Positions 41,366-49,966 of a stretch of DNA of 64,000 nucleotides are shown here, piece by piece. The stretch is from Candidatus Methanosphaera massiliense (GTDB lineage: Archaea; Methanobacteriota; Methanobacteria; Methanobacteriales; Methanobacteriaceae). The notes below the pieces were generated by a model, which saw only the letters and a program-made list of their open reading frames with translations, was not told the origin of the DNA and searched no databases. Location: assembly GCF_028890305.1 (NCBI RefSeq), contig NZ_JARBXM010000001.1:436501-500500 (forward strand), written 5' to 3'. Positions within the stretch are counted from its first letter, which is position 1. Every line of letters starts with the position of its first letter. The position numbers were made by a program, and so were the translations under genes.

Positions 41366-43744
41366 TTATAATACGATTACTAAACGTCTTACATTTAATC
41401 GGATGTCCTCATCATATTCATTAAAATTGGAATCTGCTATTATAGTAACTTCATGTCCAACTAAATCCTCTATTCTTGATGACATAGATGATTCATCGCT
41501 AGTTTGTTCAAATATTTTTATTACTTCTTCTGTTGTTGTATCAATTAATTCTTCTGCCTGTTTTCTGAAGAATGTTGCTTGAATTGTTCCTGTTTCATCC
41601 CGTAATGTTGTTGATATAATCATTAGATAATTTGGTTTTTCTATTTTTTCTCCACATATATCACAGATATATCCTTCTTCACTTTGTACTATACGTTTGT
41701 TACAATTTGGACACATTGCATATAATATTTTGTCACCATTGATTTCTTCAATGACTCCTTTAACTTTAATATGTTGGTCATCTTCTTCAATATCTTCAAT
41801 TGCTTTTTCAACGTATAGTTTATTTTCTATTTCACGTAGTGATGGCATTAGTTCAGCTTCTTCTTGTCTTGCTTGTCTAATTGTACTTCCATTACCTATG
41901 GATAGTCTTAGATGTCCATTTTGTGAATTGATTACTGGATTTTCTATGATTATAGCTAGTCCTTCAGGGAATTTCTTCTCTGTATCATCATCCCATAGAG
42001 ATACTTGAATTTCAGCTGTTTCATCTGCTACATTTATTGGTCTTACTCTTCCATCTCGTCCATCAACACGTGTGAATGTGCTAACTTCTCCAACATTTGT
42101 GATTCTGACTCTTAGTTTTGTATTTTGTTCATTTTCTTCTAGTTGACTTATTGTTCTGTCATTATATCTGTCTCTTTCAAGATCTTGATATGATGGTAAA
42201 TCAGCCATTTCTTCTTCAGATGGAACTGTGATTCTTGATGATCTTCCCACACTTAATTCCATTACATTTTGGCCAAGTCTTGTTCTTGCATTTTCAATTT
42301 TTATTGCATCACCTAATCCTTGGTCTATGTCTGATTTTTCATCCCATAGTGAAGTTCTTACAATACCTGTTTCATCAGCTAAGTCTATACTTCTTACTTG
42401 TCCTTCTGTTCCATCTACTCTTTGGAATTCTCGGATATCTTGCATTGATAATATTCTTCCAATAACATCTACTTCTCTACCCTCATCTTCATCAATGTTG
42501 AGTACGTTTTTTATTTTTGTTATTTGGAAATTGTTTATATCTGCTAGTTTTTTGCTTAGTTCATCATCTATCTCAGGGTTTATTACAATAGATGCATTCC
42601 ATCCAGTGTTTAATCTGTAACTATCACCTGCATAGTCATCAAATTCCACATTTCCACCACTGATTTTAATGATGTCTCCTTTGTCCATAGCGATTTCTGT
42701 TTCCTTATTCCATAGTGTTACTCTGATAGAACCTGTGTCATCTGTTACTTCAATACTTCTTACTTGTCCTTCAGAACCATCATTTTTGTCGAATGTTATT
42801 GTATCATATATTTTAGTGATTACACCTATTATTGTAACTTTTTCTGCTTCTTTTGCATCGCCTATCTTTAATATTTCTTCTTGGAATTCAGGAACATCAT
42901 AGTCGCCCTTAATTATTCTTCCATTCCAACTGTTAGATAATGATGTTTGATCATATCTTGTCTGTGCTCTTGCTTTTAGTATTTTAATTGTATCATGTTC
43001 TTTAAGGTCCAGTGTTTCTACGAGTTTTGTGTCCTTGTTCCATAGTGTAAATTCCATTGCACCTGTTTTATCCATTACATCCAATGTTACTATTTGTAGT
43101 GTCCTGTCATCTTTTTGTATTTCACGGAGTGTTGATATTTTCTTGATTCTTACTATGACATTGTATTCTCCGTCTTCTTTTATGTCGCCTAGGTTTGTTA
43201 TTACCTCTTCATATTTTGGAAGAGATGGATCCACTTCTTCAGGTAATACTTGGATTGATGAGTTGTTTCTCATCTGTACTTCTAAATCACCAGTATATCC
43301 TTTACGTACTTCGAGATTGTTTATTTTTACTATGTCTCCTTCAGATATACGGCTCATATATTTCATGTTGTCTGTCCACATTACTACTCTGATTTTTCCT
43401 GTGTTGTCTTCTACTGTGAGATTTGCTACTTTTCCTTCACGTCCTTTTTTTGTTGTGAATGTTTTTATGTTAGATATAGCTATTAGTCTTCCTTGGATGC
43501 TTATGTTCCCGTTTCCTTCTATAAGGGAGGATATTTCCTGTACTTGGTTTGTATGAGTTTGTTGTATATTTTGTCTTCCTGCGTATTTTTCTATTGCCAT
43601 ATCCACTATTTGTTCTTCTGTTATAAATGGTGAGTCACCATTTTCTTCTTTTATTTCTTTAATATCATTTAAGAAATCTTTGTATTCCACTTTATCTTTA
43701 ACTTCTTGATATCTTTCTTTATAATATTCATCTTCAGAAGCCAT
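41366..43744 (-). CDS. rpa: Replication protein A, multi-OB-fold single-strand DNA-binding protein
   Basis: This 792-residue protein consists of repeated OB folds. Five copies of a block of the type xVRSIxVxDxTGxIRVxLWxxx are visible, starting near residues 78, 190, 300, 415 and 540. A sixth C-terminal OB fold carries the zinc motif CPNCNK...CDIC. RPA protects single-stranded DNA during replication and repair. The single long chain replaces the multi-subunit RPA of eukaryotes. An N-terminal ~75 residues are charged and helical. GGAG precedes the ATG. Confidence 0.9.
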   Translation of the reverse strand: MASEDEYYKERYQEVKDKVEYKDFLNDIKEIKEENGDSPFITEEQIVDMAIEKYAGRQNIQQTHTNQVQEISSLIEGNGNISIQGRLIAISNIKTFTTKKGREGKVANLTVEDNTGKIRVVMWTDNMKYMSRISEGDIVKINNLEVRKGYTGDLEVQMRNNSSIQVLPEEVDPSLPKYEEVITNLGDIKEDGEYNVIVRIKKISTLREIQKDDRTLQIVTLDVMDKTGAMEFTLWNKDTKLVETLDLKEHDTIKILKARAQTRYDQTSLSNSWNGRIIKGDYDVPEFQEEILKIGDAKEAEKVTIIGVITKIYDTITFDKNDGSEGQVRSIEVTDDTGSIRVTLWNKETEIAMDKGDIIKISGGNVEFDDYAGDSYRLNTGWNASIVINPEIDDELSKKLADINNFQITKIKNVLNIDEDEGREVDVIGRILSMQDIREFQRVDGTEGQVRSIDLADETGIVRTSLWDEKSDIDQGLGDAIKIENARTRLGQNVMELSVGRSSRITVPSEEEMADLPSYQDLERDRYNDRTISQLEENEQNTKLRVRITNVGEVSTFTRVDGRDGRVRPINVADETAEIQVSLWDDDTEKKFPEGLAIIIENPVINSQNGHLRLSIGNGSTIRQARQEEAELMPSLREIENKLYVEKAIEDIEEDDQHIKVKGVIEEINGDKILYAMCPNCNKRIVQSEEGYICDICGEKIEKPNYLMIISTTLRDETGTIQATFFRKQAEELIDTTTEEVIKIFEQTSDESSMSSRIEDLVGHEVTIIADSNFNEYDEDIRLNVRRLVIVL

Positions 43745-44202
43745 GAAAATTCTCCTATTGGTGTTTTTAATTATTTTATTAATATAGTGAATTTTTAAAA
43801 ATAATGTATTTTTTTATTATAATAATATATATTTACGTTATCTGTTTTAGATTTTTGTATATTAGATATAAAGGTTTTTATGGTAGCGTGTGATAAGTAT
43901 TATTTATTATACATTAACCTAGTTTTTTTATTAATTTAAGGTGATTTATTAATTTTTTATGTAATAGTTATATCTATTTTTCATGTTTTATTCACTAATT
44001 ATTAACATCATATTGTATTACTAACTAATAAATATATAATACTTATACTTTTGGAAAAACAACAAACAACAATAAAAAATAATAAACAAAATTATCAAAA
44101 ATATATATAAAGTGATGTTATAAATTCAAGATAATAATTTCAATGAAATAAAAAACACTTTATTAAAGAAAATCCACAGAAAAAATGGAGGAAAAATAAA
44201 AC
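43745..44202. promoter_or_regulatory. Divergent regulatory region between RPA and leuC
   Basis: This 458-base A/T-rich spacer holds no ORF that I can support. On the plus strand a TATA-like ATATATATAA at 44101-44110 would give a leuC start near 44130 with a leader of about 70 bases. GGAGG at 44187-44191 serves leuC. I see no attenuator or recognisable riboswitch. Confidence 0.45.
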
Positions 44203-45459
44203 ATGTCAATGACAATGTCTGAAAAAATATTAGCAAAAGCTTCAAACAAAGAAAAAGTAGAAGCTGGAGAAATAATCATGGCAAACATAGACACAGCCAT
44301 GGTACACGATCTAACAGGTCCACTAACATTACAAGCACTAGACCAAATAAATACCGATAAAGTATGGGACCCTGATAAAATAGTAATCCCATTCGACCAT
44401 CAAGTGCCAGCAGATACATTAGATGCTGCAAAAAACCATCAAATGCTAAGAGAATTTGTAAAAGAACAAGGAATAAAAAACTTCTATGATGTATATGAAG
44501 GAGTATGCCACCAAGTACTACCAGAAAAAGGACATATCATACCAGGAACAGTAGTAGTAGGATGTGACTCACACACATGTACACACGGAGCACTCGGAGC
44601 ATTTTCAACAGGAATCGGATCAACAGATATGGCAATGGTATTTGCAACAGGACAACTATGGTTCAAAGTACCAGAAACCAAACAATTCAACATCACCGGA
44701 AAACTACAAGAAAATGTTACAAGTAAAGACGTAATCCTAAACATCATCGGACAAATAGGCCAAGATGGTGCAAGATACAAAGCATGTGAATACGCAGGAG
44801 AAACCGTAGAAAACATGGATGTATCCGACAGAATGGTACTAAGTAACATGGCAATAGAATGTGGTGGAAAAACAGGACTAATAGCACCAGACAAAGTAAC
44901 AGACGCATACCTAAAAAACAGAACATCCAAACCATACCAGAAATACACAACAGATCCTGACGCTGCAAGTCTAGAAGTTATGGACATAGATGTATCAGAC
45001 CTAGAACCACAAGTAGCATGTCCAAACCATGTTGACAACGTAAAACCAGCAAGTGAAGTAGAAGACGTTGAAGTAGACCAAGTATTCATAGGATCATGTA
45101 CTAATGGAAGACTAAAAGACTTAGAACAAGCAGCAAAAGTACTTAAAGGAAAGAAAATCAAAAAAGGAGTAAGAACATTAGTCATACCAGCATCAAGAAC
45201 CATCTATAAACAAGCATTAGACGAAGGATTATTTGACATATTCATAGATGCAGGAGCATTAATCTGCAATCCATGCTGTGGACCATGTCTAGGAGGACAT
45301 GTAGGTCTCATTGGAGACGGAGAAGTAAGCCTTTCAACTTCAAACAGAAACTTCAAAGGAAGACAAGGTAGTCCAGAAGGAAAAGTATACCTCAGCTCAC
45401 CAATCGTAGCAGCTGAAAGTGCCATAACAGGACACATAACAGCACCAGAAAAAAACTAA
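44203..45459 (+). CDS. leuC: 3-isopropylmalate dehydratase large subunit
   Basis: This 418-residue aconitase-family subunit isomerises isopropylmalate in leucine synthesis. [23 protein letters not shown] and [11 protein letters not shown] provide the active site and the three cysteines of the [4Fe-4S] cluster. Methanogens also have a paralogue, homoaconitase, for coenzyme B. The pairing with the small subunit below favours the leucine enzyme, but this is not certain. Three Met codons lie within the first five; the first is 11 bases from GGAGG. Confidence 0.87.
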   Translation: MSMTMSEKILAKASNKEKVEAGEIIMANIDTAMVHDLTGPLTLQALDQINTDKVWDPDKIVIPFDHQVPADTLDAAKNHQMLREFVKEQGIKNFYDVYEGVCHQVLPEKGHIIPGTVVVGCDSHTCTHGALGAFSTGIGSTDMAMVFATGQLWFKVPETKQFNITGKLQENVTSKDVILNIIGQIGQDGARYKACEYAGETVENMDVSDRMVLSNMAIECGGKTGLIAPDKVTDAYLKNRTSKPYQKYTTDPDAASLEVMDIDVSDLEPQVACPNHVDNVKPASEVEDVEVDQVFIGSCTNGRLKDLEQAAKVLKGKKIKKGVRTLVIPASRTIYKQALDEGLFDIFIDAGALICNPCCGPCLGGHVGLIGDGEVSLSTSNRNFKGRQGSPEGKVYLSSPIVAAESAITGHITAPEKN

Positions 45460-45483
45460 AAAATAGGATAGGAGTAGATTAGA

Positions 45484-45987
45484 ATGGAAAAAATAATAGA
45501 AGGAAGAGTTCTAAAATTAGGCGATGACATAGACACAGACAGCATACTTCCAGGAAGATACTTAACACTAACCGAACCAGAAGATTTAGGAAAACATGTT
45601 ATGGAAGGATATGACCTACACTACAAAGACAAAATCCAAGAAGGAGATGTAATCGTAGCAGGATCCAACTTTGGATGTGGATCATCACGTGAACACGCAC
45701 CAATAGCACTAAAAGCAGCAGGAATAAAAGCAGTAGTAGCAAAATCCTTCGCAAGAATATTCTACAGAAATGCTATAAACATAGGATTAGCACTTGTAGA
45801 AGCACCAGAAGGACCAGATGACATAAATGAAGAAGATACTGTAAAAATAGATCTTGAAAACGGAACATTAGAAGATGAAACACAAAACACAAACTATTCA
45901 ACAACAAAATTACCAGAATTCATGTTTGAAATACTGGAAAATGATGGATTAATAAACTACTTAAACAGAACAAGATTCAATGAATAA
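45484..45987 (+). CDS. leuD: 3-isopropylmalate dehydratase small subunit
   Basis: This 167-residue partner of LeuC has the swivel-domain motifs [15 protein letters not shown] and [12 protein letters not shown]. The specificity loop after RYL reads TLT. Methanogen homoaconitase small subunits carry an arginine there (YLRT), which is absent here, so isopropylmalate is the likelier substrate. AGGAG precedes the ATG, 24 bases after leuC. Confidence 0.85.
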   Translation: MEKIIEGRVLKLGDDIDTDSILPGRYLTLTEPEDLGKHVMEGYDLHYKDKIQEGDVIVAGSNFGCGSSREHAPIALKAAGIKAVVAKSFARIFYRNAINIGLALVEAPEGPDDINEEDTVKIDLENGTLEDETQNTNYSTTKLPEFMFEILENDGLINYLNRTRFNE

Positions 45988-46009
45988 AAAAAATAAGAAG
46001 GCGAAAAGA

Positions 46010-46984
46010 ATGTATAATATAGCAGTAATACCAGGAGACGGTATAGGACAAGAAGTAGTAAAAGCAGCAGTAACCATACTTGATAAACTACCAATAGATT
46101 TTAATTACACATATGCAAAAGCAGGAGACGAATGCAAAGAAGAAACAGGCGTTCCTCTTCCTGATGAAACAATCGAATTAGCAAAGAATTCAGATGCAGT
46201 ACTATTTGGAGCAGCAGGAGAAACAGCAGCAGATGTAATAGTAAGATTAAGAAGAGAACTAAATACATTTGTAAACTTAAGACCTGTTAAATCTCTACAG
46301 CCAGATAAGTATGGAAACATAGACTTCATGATAGTAAGAGAAAACACAGAAGACCTATACATAGGAGACGAAGAAGAAACACCAGAAGGAGCAATAGCAC
46401 GTAAAAAAATCACTAAATTTGCATCAGAAAGAATAGCTAAATATGCATTTAAATATGCTGAAGATACAGGTAGAAAGAAAGTTACAGCAGTACATAAAGC
46501 AAACGTACTAAAACTATCCGATGGATTATTCAAAAAATCATTCTATAAAATAGCAGAACAATATCCAGACATTGAATCAAATGATTTCTATGTAGATGCA
46601 ACAGCAATGTATCTTATAACAAATCCATTAGACTTTGAAGTAATTGTTACAACAAACTTATACGGAGATATTCTCTCAGATGAAGGAGCAGGACTTGTAG
46701 GTGGACTTGGAATGATTCCATCAGCAAACATTGGAGATGACAATGGATTATTCGAACCAGTACATGGATCTGCACCAGACATAGCAGGACAAGGAATTGC
46801 AAACCCTGCAGCAACAATATTATCTGCATGTATGATGCTTGACTACCTCGGCGAATCACAATATGCACGTAAAGTAGAAGAAATATTAATAGATGTAATA
46901 CAAGAAGGAAGTCATGTAACCCCTGATTTAGGTGGAGACTCATCTACTCAGGAAATGGCTGAATACATTGCAAGTAAATTATAA
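46010..46984 (+). CDS. leuB: 3-isopropylmalate dehydrogenase (or isohomocitrate dehydrogenase)
   Basis: This 324-residue protein belongs to the isocitrate/isopropylmalate dehydrogenase family: IPGDGIGQEVV at the N-terminus, LRPVKSL, the substrate arginine in IVRENTEDLY, and EPVHGSAPDIAGQGIANP. It oxidises and decarboxylates the LeuCD product. The ATG at 46010 follows AAGG; an earlier in-frame ATG at 45980 overlaps leuD and has no ribosome site. The AksF paralogue of coenzyme B synthesis is the main alternative. Confidence 0.82.
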   Translation: MYNIAVIPGDGIGQEVVKAAVTILDKLPIDFNYTYAKAGDECKEETGVPLPDETIELAKNSDAVLFGAAGETAADVIVRLRRELNTFVNLRPVKSLQPDKYGNIDFMIVRENTEDLYIGDEEETPEGAIARKKITKFASERIAKYAFKYAEDTGRKKVTAVHKANVLKLSDGLFKKSFYKIAEQYPDIESNDFYVDATAMYLITNPLDFEVIVTTNLYGDILSDEGAGLVGGLGMIPSANIGDDNGLFEPVHGSAPDIAGQGIANPAATILSACMMLDYLGESQYARKVEEILIDVIQEGSHVTPDLGGDSSTQEMAEYIASKL

Positions 46985-46986
46985 GA

Positions 46987-47019
46987 AAAAAGAGATTACT
47001 CTTTTTATTAACTTTTTTT
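46987..47019 (+). terminator. Terminator of the leu operon
   Basis: AAAAAGAG (46987-46994) pairs perfectly with CTCTTTTT (46999-47006) across a four-base loop two bases after the leuB stop. A second T-run lies at 47013-47019. Confidence 0.7.
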
Positions 47020-47115
47020 AATAAGACATTATATAAAATTAATATATTACATAAAACAAAAATAAATTATCAGTATACAAAGACAACTCACAATAGCAAT
47101 AATGGAGGTATAAAC

Positions 47116-47202
47116 ATGAACACAGCAAAAGCAGCAGCAATATTTATTATATTTATCATGGTAGTGAGTTCAGTATCAGCTTTCGTATTATACCTATTGT
47201 AA
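47116..47202 (+). CDS. 28-residue single-span membrane peptide
   Basis: An ATG at 47116 follows a perfect GGAGG (47104-47108) by seven bases, and the frame ends with TAA at 47200-47202. The peptide begins MNTAKAAAIF and continues as one hydrophobic helix to the end (VVSSVSAFVLYLL), with a single lysine near the N-terminus. It resembles a small membrane-inserted protein. It lies between the leu terminator and ribH with its own room for a promoter. No family is recognised. The strong ribosome site and clean helix favour a real gene. Confidence 0.6.
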   Translation: MNTAKAAAIFIIFIMVVSSVSAFVLYLL

Positions 47203-47258
47203 TAGAATAACCCTGAAGAAACTATTAATTAAATAAAATAAAGGAGAAATAGATACAA

Positions 47259-47663
47259 ATGATAAAATTAGGAGCAGTTGTATCAGAATTTAACTTTGAT
47301 ATAACAAGTATGATGCTAGAATTAGCAAAAGAACATGCAAAATTTCTAGAAGCAGAAATAACTGAGATAATTGCAGTACCAGGCGTATATGATATGCCAA
47401 TAGCAATAAAGAAAATGTTAGATGATGGAAACGTTGATGCAGTTATAACACTCGGAGCTGTAATTGAGGGAGATACAGAACACGATGAAATTGTTGTTCA
47501 GCATGCAGCACGTAAAATCACAGATTTATCACTTGAATATAATAAACCTGTAACTCTTGGAATATCTGGTCCAGGTATGACTAGATTAGAAGCTCATCAA
47601 AGAGTAGAATATGGTAAACGTGCAGTTGAAGCTGCAGTAAAATTAGTTAAAAGACTTCAATAA
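47259..47663 (+). CDS. ribH: 6,7-dimethyl-8-ribityllumazine synthase
   Basis: RibH makes the lumazine precursor of riboflavin, needed for FAD, FMN and the F420 chromophore's relatives. The 134-residue protein has VSEFNFDIT at the N-terminus, PGVYDMPIA and [14 protein letters not shown] with the catalytic histidine, and [14 protein letters not shown] precedes the ATG. It is a stand-alone gene, or is co-transcribed with the small peptide gene 56 bases upstream. Confidence 0.94.
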   Translation: MIKLGAVVSEFNFDITSMMLELAKEHAKFLEAEITEIIAVPGVYDMPIAIKKMLDDGNVDAVITLGAVIEGDTEHDEIVVQHAARKITDLSLEYNKPVTLGISGPGMTRLEAHQRVEYGKRAVEAAVKLVKRLQ

Positions 47664-47748
47664 ACACGTATTATTTGAAAACATATCCTTTAATTATTCT
47701 TTTTTTAAGTTTAACTAAATTCTAAAAATATTAAGGAAAAATGAAAAT

Positions 47749-48696
47749 ATGGAAATTTTAACACCTGAAGAATTAAAAGAAAAATATACAGATGCTTGGA
47801 TTACTCCTTATCATGAAATCCTAACTTTAACTGATGAGGATGAAGAAGAAATTGAGTTAATTGAGTATCATCCATGTCCTATTGGATCAGATTGGATGAT
47901 AGAACAGTATAAAAGAACCAGCCCTCTTATTTTAGATGCTAAACGTGATGGAAATAAACATACATATTATGTTAAGAAGGGTAAAACAGAATTAGATTTA
48001 AAACCTAGTTTTCAAGCAGCTGGTATTGAAGAAGCTATCATTGAAGAGGATGATGTGAAAATAGTTCATGCGGGTCTTGCTGGTGCTGGTGTTGGAGCTG
48101 CTTTCTGTCGTGGAAAAGCATCAGGTGTAGAAAGAGTGGAAATTTTTGAAAAAGGCGGAGGTTCTAAGGTAGGTAAAGCTGCTGTAGTAACTCCTAAACT
48201 TAGAAAAGTAATTATTGGTATTGACGATACTGATATTCCTACAGAGGGAGCTACTTGGACTCTTGCTAATAATATTGGTAATGAAATTCAAGAAGAAAAA
48301 GGTTACAGATACCTTGAACATATAACTTGCCAATTATATCCAAATAATCCTAATAAAACCAAGAACTGTGTTTCTATTATACTAGTATTTGCTGTTAGAG
48401 AAGAGGATAAAGAGGATTTAATTAGCCAAGTTAAAGCTAAACTATTAAAAAATACATTATCTGATAATACAGCTTTCGTAGTCTATGATAAACTTGAAAT
48501 TCCAGAGCCTGTTCAAAAATATGGTCTTGAAGCAAAGAAATCAATGAAATACTTTGATGAAGCAGAACGTGTTGCTAAAGAAAATAATATTCGTATTGAA
48601 TATGTTACTGGAAAAGGTGGTCTCATCGGTGCTTTAGCTGCTATTGGATTATATAATAATCCTACAGAATATGCAAAAGTATATTATGATGAGTAA
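47749..48696 (+). CDS. Methanogenesis marker protein 11
   Basis: This 315-residue protein matches the marker-11 family, which occurs only in methanogens and relatives. The motif GIDDTD at residues 157-162 is shared with TiaS, the tRNA-Ile2 agmatinylcytidine synthetase, and with other nucleotide-handling proteins. GKGGLIGALAAIGL lies near the C-terminus. The role is unknown. An AAGGA site lies a little before the ATG. Its stop is 38 bases from the end of the convergent TnpB gene. Confidence 0.85.
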   Translation: MEILTPEELKEKYTDAWITPYHEILTLTDEDEEEIELIEYHPCPIGSDWMIEQYKRTSPLILDAKRDGNKHTYYVKKGKTELDLKPSFQAAGIEEAIIEEDDVKIVHAGLAGAGVGAAFCRGKASGVERVEIFEKGGGSKVGKAAVVTPKLRKVIIGIDDTDIPTEGATWTLANNIGNEIQEEKGYRYLEHITCQLYPNNPNKTKNCVSIILVFAVREEDKEDLISQVKAKLLKNTLSDNTAFVVYDKLEIPEPVQKYGLEAKKSMKYFDEAERVAKENNIRIEYVTGKGGLIGALAAIGLYNNPTEYAKVYYDE

Positions 48697-48850
48697 TTAC
48701 TTCCTTAAACCCCTTTACTCTTCTAATAAATTAATTAAATATTTTTTATCTTGTTTTGTCTGTCTATTTCCTGTGCTTTAATTAGTATGTTTATTGCTGC
48801 ATTAACATCCCTATCATGAAATGTTTTACATTCAGGACATGTCCATTCTC
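48697..48850 (-). ncRNA. Candidate right end and omega RNA region of the TnpB element
   Basis: TnpB proteins use an RNA that covers the 3' end of their gene and the transposon right end, with the guide taken from the flanking DNA. The corresponding interval here is the last ~115 bases of tnpB plus the 38-base gap to the marker-11 stop. I cannot fold it or fix the element boundary by eye, so both limits are approximate. Confidence 0.25.
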
Positions 48851-49853
48851 TGTCTTTTAGTGTTAACTTATTATTTTTATATCCGCAGTTATGACATAAT
48901 TTTGTTGATGGATAATTAGATGGTACTTGTATGAATGTTTTTCCATGAGCCTGTGATTTGTATTTTGTCATTTCAATTAATTTTCTCCAGCTTGCATCTC
49001 TAATTTTATCATTATTTGATTTGTTTAACATGTCCAGTATATGCAGGGTTTCCATTGCTATAAAATCATATTCTTTAACTAATCTTGCTGATAATTTATT
49101 TAAATAATCATTGATTTTATTAGTTCTCTTATCATTTGCTTTATGTACCTTTTTTAGTATTTTTTCATAGTTTTTACTGTTCTTGTCTTTTCTATTGAGT
49201 TGTTTGTATAATTTATTTAGTTTTTCATCTTCTTTTTCTAGGTTGATATTATGTATTTTTTCGCCATTAGATAGTATGGCTAACTCTTTTATCCCTAAGT
49301 CAATTCCTACAGCTTTTCCTGTTTTAGGATATTTTTGTGTTTGTTGTCGTGTTGTGACTATTATATACCATTCATCGTAGTGTTTTTTAATTATGTAGTT
49401 TAATATTTTTCCTGTGATTTTTCTTTTATCATGTATTTTTATTGTCCCGTATTTGTCTAGGTGTATTTTCTGATTTTCAATGTAAATATTAGGATTAGGT
49501 CTTATTTTAAAGGAGTTTAATGTTTTTGTATTGGATTTTTTTGGATGGTTTGATATTCCTTTCTTGTATAATGTTATTGCTCTTATTAAATTGTGATATG
49601 CATCTATTAGTATTCTTTGATCTGTTTCCTGTAGGCAGGGGTATTGTTTTATTAGTTGTTGTAATAGGTTATAGAAGTATTTTTTACCCTGTGGTTCATC
49701 TTTTGTGTATTCCTGTTTTTTAAGGTCTTGTTCATATTTTTCTTTACATTTATTGTAGACTATACGACATGCCTTTAAATCTTTTTCAAATTTTTGTATT
49801 TGTGTCTTATTTGGGTATATTCTACATTTGTAGGACAGTATTTTAGTAATCAT
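48735..49853 (-). mobile_element. tnpB: TnpB RNA-guided nuclease (IS200/IS605 OrfB), no TnpA
   Basis: This 372-residue protein is an intact TnpB. The RuvC residues Asp185 (GIDLGI), Glu268 (METLHI) and Asp349 (RDVNAAINIL) are present, with a zinc ribbon at Cys320, 323, 339 and 342. The N-terminal CRIYPNKTQ is typical. No TnpA transposase gene accompanies it, so it is an IS1341-type or orphan element that needs TnpA in trans to move. No ribosome site is clear before ATG 49853. It sits tail-to-tail with marker protein 11 and 113 bases downstream of a glycosyltransferase gene. Confidence 0.93.
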
Positions 49854-49966
49854 AACTTTTATATTTTCGATTTTGATATTTAAAAATATTATTATATAAA
49901 GTTATGTATTGTATAATTTTATTATTAAAATATTATAAAAAATAGTAAAAATTGGAGGTTAATATA

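Noticed and set aside
44484-45203. Long minus-strand frame opposite leuC
   Set aside because: It is an antisense shadow; leuC has all catalytic cysteines and a ribosome site.
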